NCBI GenBank assembly: GCA_022497145.1
Contig: MU385947.1
Coordinates: forward strand, 47,159-111,158
Direction: 5' to 3'
Source: Rostrohypoxylon terebratum
Lineage: Eukaryota > Ascomycota > Sordariomycetes > Xylariales > Hypoxylaceae
DNA length: 64,000 bases
A model generated the notes under the pieces. It had not been told where the DNA came from and made no database searches. It was given only the letters and a program-made list of their open reading frames with translations. Position numbers and translations under genes: made by a program. This document shows positions 1 to 12,137 of this stretch, in pieces (position 1 is the stretch's first letter; the number at the start of each line of letters is the position of its first letter).

Positions 1-536
1 TAAAAGTAGGAGTAGGAGTAGAGGGATATATTAGTACCCTAGTACCTAGGTATACTAGCCAACTAAGTGACATCGACACGTAGAAGCTCTTTTCTTCATC
101 TGCGTACTAGTAGCACAGCACATTAAAACAACTAGGTACACATATAGGTAGGTCCCAAAACCTTGAATACTAGGTAACACTCCTATATAAAATTCTGAAG
201 CCTACCCTACTTGCCTACGTCCCTACACCAACCCTATCCCCCAGAAAAGCAAAAGCCCGCTATGACAATAGACGTATGTATGTATGTAGATAGATAGAGA
301 TAATCCGTACGCATGTGTGTATATACAACATGACAAAAAGGGGGTACAAATACTAAGTAGGAGTGAGCAGCAGTACAGAGTGATGAAAGCCAACGCGCTT
401 CCATGAAACAAATTTTCCTTTAGAAAAAAAAAATTCTATTGATTGATTGATTTGATTTAATTTAAAACCAGGACTCCTCAGCGCCGTCCAAGAATGCTTG
501 CCTCCTTTTAACACCGGACGATCGAGTGGGTCTGTT
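1..536. other. Intergenic, downstream of the KEX1-like gene
   Basis: No gene seen. The stretch holds TAGGTA/CCTAGG-type short repeats near its left end and a small GTAT/GATA simple repeat around 274-300. It probably includes the 3' untranslated region of the gene ending at 537. Confidence 0.6.
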
Positions 537-2612
537 TTAGCTCCTGCCTGCCGACTGGCCTTTGCTTCCCCCGGCCTTGTTCTTCGCCGTGGCCTTCTCG
601 TCGATGCCCGACTCCTCCGATTCGTCCTCCTCTTCGTCGTTGCTTGCCAAGCCCGAGGCAGGGGTATACCGTTTTTCCTTGTTCGCGGTTCTGGGACGAG
701 CGACATGAAGATCATCTAGCTCGCTCTCATCGAAGTCACCTGCTTCCAGGTCGCGGTTGTTGCCGATTCTTCTGCGGAAGCCCTCCAGCCCGGTGTTTCG
801 CCCATGCTCGGAGATAACAGGCAGCCCCGAGTATCCGGCAGTCCGCCGACGACCGCGCCAGATAATGTAGCCCCAAACGGCAGCACCGACGATGACAATG
901 GCCAGGACCATTTCGCCGGACTTCTGGTATGCGCCCCACTTGGCGTCACTGACCTCCTTGTCCTTGGCCGCTTGATCCGAATCGGTGTGATTGGTGGCGC
1001 CGCCGACGGTCGTATCGGGCAGCTTTTCGCCATCGAGGAAACTCTTAGAAGGCGTGCCACCAATACTACTGATGTCAACGCCCATAAATCGGTCCAGCAT
1101 GTCGCGTGTGCGGCGCGGGTAGTCGAAGGGCACCATGTGAGAAGAATTATAGAACAGGACGTAAGTCAAGTTGCGAGCCTCCTGCCAGAAACCCGCCGCT
1201 TCTCCCTCAAAGGTCCAATCACGGCGAGGGGCCCAGTTGCCAGGGGACAGCTCAAATCCCTTTCCACCATTCCATTGCATGTTGCTGATAAAGGCTTCCG
1301 TACCAAGATGGTTGCATATCAAATCCTCGGCGCCCGAGAAAAGAAGCACGTTTACTTCCTTCAAGATATCTGGGAGGTAATCGACAGACGGTTTCGACGT
1401 TTGCGTGCTGAACGCGTTTCCGACAGCTCCATTGCACTCGGTCCAACCGGTAACCTTGTTAAAATCGATATGTAGAGCTTTCACAACTTCCTTCTTTCGG
1501 AGATACGGTGTAACGGAGGTAAGGTCTGGAGGCCAGTTCATGCCGCAGCTTGGGTATACATCCTTCAGTCGGACATCGTACATGTTGTAACATTCCTGTT
1601 CGCCTTTGGAGTTTCTCGTTTGGGTTAGACGGAGGATATCTTGAAGCACACGTTCGCAAGCTGAGTTGTCCACCCGGTTACCTGATGTAGCTAAATCCTT
1701 ACGACACACACGGTATTGGGCTTCGAGCTTTCCCGATGCATCAGAACCCTTGGCGACAATGCCCTTCTCGTAGGCGAATGCGAGATACGCTTCATACTGT
1801 TCTGGTGGAGAAATCCAACCATTCCCGATAAGCAAACCTTTGAGATTCCACGCAACTTCGGTTTGAGGCAGTTTATTTCGTGCGAGGATTGCCTTGGCGA
1901 TGTAAGGGATATGTTGACCGGCAAATGATTCCCCTGCAATGTAAACCTACAGATATTAGATCGATAATCCATGATAGAAGGTGGTTATTAGTCACTCACA
2001 TCGTCGCGTTCATACTCCGGGAATAGCTTGTACCACTTCTCGAGGAAGGTAACAAACTGGTTTGCCATCTCGTCTAGTTCGTGGACGTAACTATCAGTAT
2101 CGACATAACTGTATCCAGTCCCGACGGGATTGTCGACAAAGAGCAGGTTTGCAAATTCGTTCCAGCTCCCATTATTGTACTCCAGCGTATTCTCATCTTT
2201 TAGACGATAAGGACCGATCTCCATCAGTGCGCCATCCTCGGAGCTACAGCCAGGCCCACCATTCAACCATATGACGGTCCGTTGTCGGTTCGCAATATGT
2301 TTGTTCTGGAAATGCCAGAAGAATAAGTTTCCATTGTGTTCCGGCGTGATCTCGATGTGTCTAGATACAGAGATAGAGATGAAGAGTTAGCAAGTGAAGT
2401 CCGAAGGTGAAGCTGAAACACAGGAAGGCGGTTATGGAGTTATGGAATTTCGCTCACCCGGCATGCATCTTGATTGCGTCTCCCTTCGGAGCTCCCGGTA
2501 ACGAGCGAACATAGTAGTCGCTGGCAGACAACTCAGCGTTGGCTACCGACATCCAGTTAGCCAGGCCAAGTGCAGCGACGACGACCCGCGCCGAGCTCCT
2601 GAGCGAAGGCAT
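537..2612 (-). CDS. KEX1: Pheromone-processing carboxypeptidase KEX1-like (serine carboxypeptidase, membrane-anchored)
   Basis: Likely Golgi serine carboxypeptidase that trims C-terminal Lys/Arg from peptides after Kex2 cleavage. Three exons: 2612-2458, 2360-2000 and 1946-537, with introns of 97 and 53 nt and consistent phases, giving about 641 aa. The start is the ATG at 2612, followed by a signal peptide ending near VANA. Peptidase S10 landmarks are NGGPGCSS (oxyanion region), GESFAG with nucleophile Ser about 179, Asp about 380 in FSGAEDL and His about 442 in SSHMVPFD. A Ser/Thr/Asp-rich stalk leads to a transmembrane helix at about 518-535 and a charged, acidic cytosolic tail. That stalk-helix-tail layout separates KEX1 from vacuolar carboxypeptidase Y, and the length suits the family. 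GESFAG replaces the more usual GESYAG. Splice sites are read by eye. Confidence 0.93.
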
Positions 2613-4255
2613 GATAGCAACACCGGAAAGGAGGAATCTCAGAGGACCCGGTTATGTTACTGGCGCACGTTCCCTACGCATCCATCGGATAATAAATGAT
2701 TGAATGAACGAATCGTTCAATCCAGGTGGATGCTGAAAAAAGAGTTGTCAATGGGAAAGTTTCGAAAATCGAAGATCGAAGATAGAATTGTCGAAGAACG
2801 ACGTAAGCTAATTGGAGCTAATTGGAGGGTTAAGGAAGCGACGAAGGTGGCCTTTGTTAGTAACTTAGTGTAGTGAAGCAGGTACCAATTGAAATCCCAA
2901 TCCAAGACAGGCTAAAATGGGTCATTGCGGCAATGGCAGTTGCGGCTGGGTTTTTTTTTTGGTTTCTTTGGTTCTTGCATGGAATGCAGGTGAGCTTACG
3001 TTATTCTGGGGCCATCTGTAACCAATTAGGTTTATGATAAGGTTATACGCAAAAATAGCTGACGACGTTAACATTTACCTCCATTTACCTCCATTTACCT
3101 TATTTTATCTTATACATAATTGCGAATCATCTCGCTAGAAGAATACATGACATCTTATTATCACGTTTAAGCACACGATCTTCTTGTTCTTCAAATTCTT
3201 TTTTAAAAATCGGGCAAATTCAAGGTAAGGTTTGTTTAAGCCAACCACACGAGGGCCGATTTATGTATGCATTCGTCAATCGTTTCAGTTTCATCTTTGC
3301 TTTAATATATTAAAATCGTTACAATTGTTATACAAAAGGCTCTCGGACCACTTCGGATTTCAAGCTGAAAGATTGCAACAACAAGACGCCATTAACTTGA
3401 GAACGTGAGCAAACCTGGATACAACCCCTAGGGCCTAGGAATTTACCTATACCTAGTTCCAAGGAAACAAGGTTCGACCTCGGACATCACGTATTCGAGC
3501 AATCGTCATGGATAACCTTAAGAATCACCATATAGACCAATCGTCAGAGGTCATCCAAGCAGAGCCGGATAGCAGGATTTTCGATAATAGTCGCAAGCCA
3601 AACCTATTTGATTTCCTTCAACGCCTTGTCCTTCTTCTACGGATATGAGGCCAGGGTATATTCTTATGTATGCCGCACAATACCAATGCCCCCCCATCAG
3701 ATGCAAGACACCAACGGATGATTTGAACCCGGATCATTCACCACCCTCAATGCCCATCCTAACCAGCAGGAACTTCCATGGAGTCTGCGTAGGACTCGTT
3801 ATATTATGAAGATACCCTTCCACCGGAGCCGCCTTTTTTCCTTTGCCTGAAGGATGGATAATACTAAGGAAAGTAATGGCATCCTATCATCATAGATGCC
3901 TCTGCCATCTGGCGAAAAAGGCCAATATATCGGTGAGCCGAGTAGATGTTACCCAGTACGCCCGACGAGCGAGGCTCTCTCGTGACCCTCAATACCACAC
4001 CTCGGAGTTATATGCATATTCGTTTCCTGTCTTTGAGGCATATACTATCACAAAGTCAGGGACAACGGAGCAAGTTATACGCTAGGACGATAATAATACT
4101 TGGGAGGGACCAACGAGATGAATCATTAGCCCGCTAACCCAGACGGATCAACCAGCCTCTAACCTCTTCAGCATCTCTCCGCCGTGCAGGGATCTCGATT
4201 GCTCGCTGAGGGGTAGAGGTCAGGTACCGTTGCGCGTTTGCCCGTCAGCCCGTCA
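2613..4255. other. Intergenic, upstream of the KEX1-like gene
   Basis: Promoter side of the KEX1-like gene. It holds a perfect triple 10-mer repeat of CATTTACCTC at about 3072-3100, and the 13-mer CCTAGGGCCTAGG at 3427-3439, which recurs at 51099-51111. A polypyrimidine run lies near 2950. Short open frames at 3843-4137 have no protein-like features. Confidence 0.5.
3072..3100. repeat. Triple 10-mer tandem repeat
   Basis: CATTTACCTC is repeated almost three times without change, in the upstream region of the KEX1-like gene. Confidence 0.8.
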
Positions 4256-4954
4256 TCATTGCCAGGGGGCGCGGGCGATGTAGTTCACCATTCCGTTCAG
4301 CGCATTATCGCCCTCTTCGACGGTTATGAGCATTGCGTCTTGCAGCGTCGTCAAAACGTCGCCAACCCAACTCTGACACGTCCAATCCGGCTCGGTATTA
4401 TTCACGTGGGAGCCGAAAATGGCGTCGCGTAGTCCCATGTCAAGTGCCGAACTGGTTTCAACTGTCGCGACCGCCAGACGTCGGTAGAAGTGAGGCCTTG
4501 TTCGAGGGTGAGGTTGGTTCCATACTTCCTCTACGGTAAAGTTTGGGTGATGGCCTGTGATTCGGATGGTGAGGTTCTCGCTCTCGTTCTCGTCGAAGAC
4601 GATATATAACTCGGTGACTCGGGCGCTCTGGATATCGTGAGGGTAACCGCAGAAGATCAGAATCCAGAGGGTCTGGGAGTGGTCGCCGTTGTCCGGTTTG
4701 CCCTGATCATCGCTGTTCGGCTGGGGTTGCTGGTTCTTGTCTTTGCCGTTGTTTCCTCCCCCGTGTCCGGCTGTACTTGAAACGACGCCCATTGGAGCCT
4801 CGAGCATGAAGGAGTACTGGTGTACTGGAACCAGCCGGGTGAGCCCTGAGGTCCGGAGGTTCTCTTCGAAACTTACAACGACCAACGAGTCTATGTCTTT
4901 GTCTCTTAAGGGGTCAGACCATGTTCTAGGTCGAACATGACAATGGGCGACCAA
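4256..4954 (-). CDS. Hypothetical protein, 5' end unclear
   Basis: An open frame of about 232 codons that I do not recognise with certainty. It looks coding: the composition is balanced, the C-terminal part has Trp/Cys-containing motifs (DWTCQSWVGD) and an amphipathic end, and a Gly/Asn/Gln-rich linker sits near residues 60-95. The frame has no ATG at its 5' end. It opens after an in-frame TAA and the first usable codon is TTG. The upstream DNA in a different frame reads PVRVAIIIPNRDKGWSP and overlaps this start, which suggests either a missed upstream exon joined by an intron or a frameshift in a decaying gene. The C-terminal region reminds me of uncharacterised fungal DUF7770-type proteins, but this is only an impression. 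Confidence 0.5.
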   Translation of the reverse strand: MVAHCHVRPRTWSDPLRDKDIDSLVVVSFEENLRTSGLTRLVPVHQYSFMLEAPMGVVSSTAGHGGGNNGKDKNQQPQPNSDDQGKPDNGDHSQTLWILIFCGYPHDIQSARVTELYIVFDENESENLTIRITGHHPNFTVEEVWNQPHPRTRPHFYRRLAVATVETSSALDMGLRDAIFGSHVNNTEPDWTCQSWVGDVLTTLQDAMLITVEEGDNALNGMVNYIARAPWQ

Positions 4955-7900
4955 CCTTTGTCGCGGTTAGGTATGATTATCGCCACGCGAACGGGGGTGG
5001 CGGGCTTTGTCTGGTCGTTATCGATGGGAGGCTTTCAGGGAGAACGAAAAACTACCTAGCAGTCCACCCCCCAAAAAGGATATGTGGGTGATGGCCTTAC
5101 GGGAAACGCCCACTCTTGCACTGCCTTGGGTACTGTACGATACGGTACAGTACGGTACGGTAGAAGACAAGCAACCCAAGGAGCCAGGAGCCAGGAGCCA
5201 GCAGCCAGCAGCCAGTAGGCCATCTTACATACAGAACCCCGAGCTCGCAACTAACCCCGGTAGCAGATTGTACTAGATGTAGTAGATGACAATCACACCG
5301 CAAAGTATTCTCCGATGTACAGAAAATCACCTAATTACCTATACAGATCAAAGCGGTATACGCACAGGATCACTGCCAGTTCTTACCATTTAGCATGCTT
5401 TACTAGAAGTTTAGACCCCTCCTCAGGCTTGGTACAAGTACCTCGAGCCCTCGAGCCCACAAATTAGTACACTTGCAGACACCGAAGTTTGCCTTGTACA
5501 GAAGTCTACAAGTCTACAAGTTTACCAGTCCACCGATACGATACAACTATGGATGGATACATCCACATATAGTAGACACGCCAAAGGAACGGTGGAGCCT
5601 ATTACCCAGACATACAGCAGGTAATTTGTAACCTCCTTGTCTCTTCTAGACAAGTTGCAGCCATCGACTTACAATGGCTTGCATGGATTATGCAGCCATT
5701 CTCCACAGAGCGTTCTAGATCCATGGGCGTTTCGGGTGAATAAGGTGACAAGCGGGAAAGGATTGTAAGACAGCGAGCATATAGGTACTAGGTATACGCT
5801 ATGTATACCTACGATTTTGCGCTTCTTCCGACAAGTAGCAGAGTGGCAGAGTGAGCAGAGTGGGCGCTGTTCTAGTACCTAAAAGATCGACCTAAAAATC
5901 ACCTAACGATCAACCAATTCTCCTCTCTATAATCGGCAATCTAGAGGATATAATCACCCCCATTTTGGCTTGCTTAATTTCATCCGAAACGTCTAACTTT
6001 TAGCAAGTGATGAGACCACCCAATATTCGACGCGAGAAGGAAGATGCCGCAGAGGCGTACGCGCACATCTTGTCTACTATAGTCGATAGTACCTAGGGGA
6101 TGCACTTTTTTTTCGCAATCCAACTCTGGACCTAGCAGGAAAGTTGGCTGTAAGCTGTCGATCGCTCATACGATTTGATCTCACATTCCTGCAACCGGCC
6201 GATTAAGTACCATGAATCCGACTACCATATTGGTATTTCGGCTTTTCAAACGGTTTTTCGAAATCATACAAGCAATCCTTCGAGGCAAGTCAATATTTTG
6301 AAATTTATTTTTGAATTTTTTTCCTTCATTCATATTTCTTGTGTCCGCGACCCAGACCGATGAGCTGAATGTTGGTTAGTACCAAGAAGAGTTAAATAAC
6401 GCCGAGTACGACCGTCGGATTCTCAAATGATCTATTGGGCAAGTCGGATCAAATCATAAGGGTCACCCCCTTTTATTAACTAACGATGGGAAGATAAATC
6501 AACGTGTTTCCCATCATAGCAAGTCATTTGAAGCACGACTAGGAAATTCACTCTTCCCACCTTCACACCTTCAGTTGAAATGAATTCTGGATGAGGGATA
6601 CCGCCGTTCTGCGGGTTCCTCTTGCGTCCCTGTGATATATTGCTATGTATATGCATAGCACCAAATGTGTGCGTTTCATTGAGACCGAAATTCCCCAACC
6701 ATCGGCGATCTCTCTGCTTCTATACCTGGCCCGATCGAAGATGCTCGGCTGCAGCAACTGATGCAATGCTTGTACCTGCTGGGGTAAAAGAATCGGCGAA
6801 TCTCGTGACGGTACGCCCACCTTTGCTCGTGCCGGCTCACCTTAAGAGCCTCTTAAGCAGCACGCTCGGATTGGGCACCCAGGCACATGATGCCCAGGTT
6901 GGTGTTAGAGAAATACCTCGCGTTATCATGGTCCGGCCATGTGCGGGTTACCAACTTGGTAAGTACTTCCCGCCAAAAATGGATGAATACGACACGCCTT
7001 CAGCACAATTACTGTGTCCGAAGTCCATCTGATTGTTGGGATTTCTCACGCGACTACTAAGCAAATTTCCCGTCCATTGCCTGGTATGACTAGGAACCTT
7101 AAATTCGCGAAATTCACGAGTACCACGCCAACCGGCGATGAGGGTATGCGCCGCGTACCGTAAAGCCGGCGGTCGATGGGTTCCTAATATCGGCACGGTG
7201 CGGACCTTCCCGGAACCACACCCCCTGGTGAGTCATGCCGAAGACTATCGTAGGGTTTGCGGGTATTGAGATTTGCGTCGGGTACATTGGTAGAACGAGA
7301 AATCCGATTTTGGCCTGGCTGCATGATTTTTCTTAACTTACCTGCTAACGTCGCTCAAAAGCCATCCAGGTTATTAGGTGGCGTTCATATGTCCCGTATT
7401 GTACATGCGTAAAGCTGAAGGCCTTGCAACTTGCGAGGCATTCGCTTGGTATTTAATTTATCACATCTCAGAACGCACTGACAGTTAATATCTGCACTAC
7501 AGCGCTCCCTACTATACTCGATGCTCGGGAGAAGCTGGAGATAGTCGAGTCAGACATTGACAGTGACCAACACCGAGCGTCGAGTGTTTAGCTTAGTTGA
7601 TAAGAAATTTCATTCTCAAGTCGCAATCATCCCGGACTATCTACCTACCTATACATACATAAGCACTTCATCCTCGTCTCAGAGCATCGTGTTGATTGAT
7701 CAATCAGCAACCTTCTCAAGCTCATCATACGACCCAACATTTGAACCTGCCTTGTCCTTGTATCAGGTGCTCTTGTGATGGCTCATCTACTTCAATCACG
7801 GTTCAAATCTCGCAGTCTTCTTTTCTAGTAAGCCAATATTCTCATACGTTAAGATGAGGCCATATCCATGATAGTAATTATAGTAGACACGTGGCCTTGC

Positions 7901-10524
7901 ATTGAAGCGACAGAAACGAATTGCCAGCAGATTTGTTGTACAACACTGGAAGGCTAGGGACGTTTCAAAGAACTCCCTCTGCACTGGTTCTTGTGCTGGT
8001 GACTGGTCATATTCCAGCCACCCGTATTATAGGCGCTGGCGCCCGCAAAATACCAGCTACCGAGCCCGATTCAGGAAGTACTATTGAATTATACCGACTT
8101 ACCTTCAGGGATCCAATTAACTCCGGCAGCTCAGAGTATCATCATGAAGAGCTTCGCACCTCACCTCTTCACCCACTCACCCAGAAGATTTGGTCAAGAT
8201 GCCATCCATGGATCCTACCTACCAGAGGGAACATTAGGAGCACGTGAACGTCACATAACTCCCCCCTGGAAGCCGTGAAAACACATTGACATACCTGCCA
8301 AACGAGCATATCAACGTATCAGACAGGCAATTTTTTGATGCTAAGGAACGCTACCAACGCTCCCAACGCTGCCACCGCCCTAAAGAGATTCTTTGATGTA
8401 TCTGCACGCCTCCACCTCCACCTATGGTCCTATGCACCTACAATACCTACAATACCTACCTAGCTATGCACCCGTGCAGACCACTAGGCTGAATTGGGAT
8501 TGAGGCTATTCGACGCCGGGCGCCCACGCCTCGCGTGGTGATTTGACGATCTAGACCCTCCGTGTCATCGGGTGTGTTGCATGTTAATTCATGCTCTCTC
8601 CTCCCAGGGCCTACGCGGCCGGGGCATGGGGAAAAAAGCGGTTTAGCTTAGCTGCGTTAGGTAGGTAGACAGGCAGGTAGGTAAGAGGAAGAAGAAAAAT
8701 TCGCTGCCGCCGGCAGAAGAAATCCTCCCACATGCAGGTCATGTTACACAGGCACTCATACGAATGTGTACCTGTGCAGTGTGCATAACTAAACATGTAT
8801 AAAGACGCCTTGTTACATTGGTGTGCTTGGGCTCCTGATGTGCCGTCTCCCAAGCCGGTGTCCCGGGTTGGAGTTGAACTTGCATATACCTACCTATACA
8901 ACCTATACATACTAGATAATCGTAGTCTAGGTTGAACCGTAAGCTTATACGGCCGTAGAGGGCAAAAGGTCCTAGAATATTCTTACTACCTAGAACCCTG
9001 AGCCAAGCTTCAGGCGTATTTTAAGTTCTAGTGCATGGCTAGGTCGGTAGGTACAACACATGCTGCTAGGTAACGGATGGGAATGAGGCTTTTAGAAGGC
9101 CTCAGCCAAGAGCTTCTTTCGGTGTGACTCTTACCAAGATTCCTCTAAGGCAATTAGGCCTCGAGAGCAAGTACATTGCCGCGGTTTCCCTTCTCCTTTC
9201 CCTTCTGGTGAGGCACTTGCGACACGCCAATGAGGCCACGAATAACAGTCCCGAAGAATACCAGATGGATACCGCCTAAGCAGATACACGCTTGCCTGCC
9301 CAAAGAAAAAGCACCTAATAGGAACGTAATAACTTAAGGATTAGGCCGGCACCTCCGATACCTGTCACTGTCATGAACCCCCCTTACTTTTCTCGCATCT
9401 ACCCATACCGACATTCCAGCATATACATACGTATTCACCTGGGCATAGCTGCCGTCGAACAAGTTACCTAATCCACAGCTCAGGGCCCGCCCAGTCCTGC
9501 CTTACGTTACTAGCTACACCTAATGCGAAGCCTAACTCGAGCTGAGTTACCGGCCGCTCGAAGCGCGTGTTTCGGATACGTTAGCACCTTAGCCATGGCG
9601 TCTGCCACCCCCACCCTACCCCTATTCTACCCGTCTCTCTCGCCCTCAAAAAAAAGTGCGAAAACGAGGCGAGCCGGGTAAAGAAAAAAAGGCTACGAGA
9701 TACTTAGGTAGATAGGTAGGCAGGCAGGTAAGAAAAGCATTAGACGTCTGAGCGTTAGGCTTTCAGGCGGTGGCGAACCGTCAACCATCTACCGGATGGG
9801 GATGGCGCGGTTGCTCTTATATCCATTATACATCCATCCAAGCGTAGGCACAAGTACCTACATCTCGACGAAAATATCGCACCGTCGAATACATACATCC
9901 AATGCATCTCAGATATATATGTAACACAACGTCCCGTCTGATATCATATTACGTACCTACCCAAACTAATACCGCCTCCTCGACGTCTGCTATGTATGCG
10001 TAGGTAGGGTAGGTAGGGTATAGGACGCCAGCTAAGGGGCGAGGCGCGCGGCACGTGAAGACGGCTACATGCGAGTGCAGTTCCTCGCTCGAAACCGCCT
10101 CGGCTCCTCCTCCGTCGGCCGGCGAGCCCGACCATCGGATCCTGACCTTCTCTCACGACAACATTGGATGAACGCAAGTGGGGCTTCTCGTAGTTTTCTC
10201 TAGTTTGCCTGTCGGAAGCCTTTAGCGGCAGGCTATCTATAAGATAGCTAGTAGTCCACCGTCGACTAGACTAGCATCTCGTTAGCCTTGTCGTATTTCG
10301 TGAGCCACGTACGACGCAGGGATGAGCTCAATATGTAGTAGGCGATCTATAGTTATTTATATATCATTAATGGTCTTGGCGATCTATCTAGAGTCCCTTT
10401 TTTTTATAAACGCGAACGCCCGATGTTCCGGCATAACGATTTTTTAAGCCAGCTACTATCAATGCTCCAGCCATGATCCGGTCCAAACTCCCGAGTCTTT
10501 TAAACTGCTTCATTTGATGTAACG
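4955..10524. other. Long intergenic stretch without a supported gene
   Basis: About 5.6 kb. A TACGGTA-type repeat (5136-5161) is followed by a period-7 GGAGCCA/GCAGCCA repeat (5180-5215). TAGGTA-type repeats occur near 8655-8680, 9705-9730 and 9995-10020. The largest open frames (6622-7032 +, 7921-8247 +, 9944-10177 -) have no recognisable motifs and are taken as chance. Confidence 0.5.
5180..5215. repeat. Period-7 tandem repeat
   Basis: About five units of GGAGCCA changing to GCAGCCA. It lies immediately after a TACGGTA-type simple repeat. Confidence 0.8.
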
Positions 10525-11526
10525 TTAACGTAGAAAGTCGTCGATTGGGATTGATTGTGCCGGTGGCCATGCCGGGATATTGGCTTGGAAGTACGAGTGG
10601 GTGACCGATACGGCCAGGAAGATATCCACGAATTCTGTAGACAGCTGAGGGAAGCGTTCTCTGATGTGACTTAGTGTCGGGCAATGGCAGACAGGGCAAT
10701 TGTGTCCATCCATCAAAGCGACGAAGATATTCAATATACCATGCGAAGTCGCGTACCCCGAGTCCGCCAAATCGAAATTGTTGAAGTTGAAGTGGTTGGC
10801 GCCGCCTGCTAATTTATGAAGCATCCAAATGTAACTCTTCAAGATGAACAGCGGATCCGAGTAGGGATACGATTCGACGTAGGGAGGGGGAATCCCTGCG
10901 TCGTAGAATCTCATGTATTCTTCAAAATCCGTGGACGGTCGCTGGTTGAAGTGTCGTAAGATTCTGGGAACGTGGCCGATGGTGATCTTCTCTCCGAATA
11001 GCCATTCCTCGACTGATGATGCACGTATCACGCCGTCGAGGGGATGGATAGGCAGGAGATCCGCTTCGATCATGAAGTAAATATGATGGGATGCTATGTC
11101 GTACATTATCTTTGATCCTTGTACCGCGCTGAAGCGGTCGTTGGACACGTTGACTGAATCTGCCAGTTGTCTAATTATGTCAAGGCGGCGGTGTAAACGT
11201 CTTTCGAGCTCGTCCAATAGCTCCTTCTGGGCTTTCAAGCCACCGATCTCAATGATATCATTCATTCCAGCATACTTGAAACGTTGACGACGCTCACTAA
11301 TCCTTCTCGACGTTAGATTGGTGGGATACCGTATAAGACGTCGAAGAGCTACGTTCCTGCTGAAACGATAAACACGTAGGGCTACAGGGGTCTCTTTAGG
11401 TCGAGGAGGCGGCGTCAGGATGGGAAGCCTGTTATGCAAGTGACCCGGTTCAGGAGGCTTCGGAATTTCGACTAGAGGCCAGTAGGAGGCGGGCGGGTGT
11501 TTGATAGGAACCGATAGTCGGACCAT
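10525..11526 (-). CDS. Hypothetical protein, 333 aa, single exon
   Basis: A single uninterrupted ATG-to-TAA frame of 333 codons. I do not recognise the family. The N-terminal ~90 residues are basic and Pro/Arg-rich. A helical region rich in Leu/Glu/Arg follows at about 98-125 (KAQKELLDELERRLHRRL). The middle and C-terminal part is mixed and hydrophobic with aromatic clusters. A CPVCHC motif near residue 277 could bind metal or be incidental. No signal peptide or transmembrane helix is evident. It is transcribed in the same direction as the lipase gene that starts 1.5 kb upstream. Length and codon regularity support a real gene, but the function is unknown. Confidence 0.7.
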   Translation of the reverse strand: MVRLSVPIKHPPASYWPLVEIPKPPEPGHLHNRLPILTPPPRPKETPVALRVYRFSRNVALRRLIRYPTNLTSRRISERRQRFKYAGMNDIIEIGGLKAQKELLDELERRLHRRLDIIRQLADSVNVSNDRFSAVQGSKIMYDIASHHIYFMIEADLLPIHPLDGVIRASSVEEWLFGEKITIGHVPRILRHFNQRPSTDFEEYMRFYDAGIPPPYVESYPYSDPLFILKSYIWMLHKLAGGANHFNFNNFDLADSGYATSHGILNIFVALMDGHNCPVCHCPTLSHIRERFPQLSTEFVDIFLAVSVTHSYFQANIPAWPPAQSIPIDDFLR

Positions 11527-12137
11527 TGTGGTACTTGGTAGAGTGAATTCCTAAATCAACATCTGTATCTCAATAGGCAATAGACAGAAACGAGTAAGTT
11601 GGACTGATGCTTCATGAGGTGGTCGGTCGTTTATCGCGAGATGGGCATTGCATGTGACGACTCTCTGCCGCCTGCACTCCCGACTGACTGGTGGAACCAT
11701 GGTTATTGTATTTGTTAAGTAGACGATTTTCTAGTAAATTCAATGATTAGACCTATCCGTTGTCTGAATGTCATATGGATAACGTCAATGTCATATTAAT
11801 GTGGGAGGCCGAAAGGTGGTTCAATCCAAGTGATGATTAATATGTGAGAACTCACGAGTTGGTATTACAACGTGTGAGTCGCAGCAGCCGTAGCTATATT
11901 GATAAATTAGCGTGAGATTAAAAACACATCATGCTTAAGGTTATTGTTTCGTACCTTCTCTACAACAGAGAGTATGTAAGGAAGTGTATAGGTAGGTGCG
12001 TGTCTTTCGAGTAAGATCATAGGTCTTCCTTCGCAAGCATATCAACAATATCGAGATAGAATGCGATAGCATTGAATCTACCCATCAACTCATTTATTAG
12101 TATGTATATGAACAAGATATTGGAAGATGGAAATCAC
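11527..12137. other. Intergenic between hypothetical gene and lipase gene
   Basis: Promoter of the 10525-11526 gene and 3' region of the lipase gene. No further feature seen. Confidence 0.5.

Noticed and set aside
6622..7032. 136-codon plus-strand frame
   Set aside because: No recognisable motif, poor start context and irregular composition; other frames across it look equally good.
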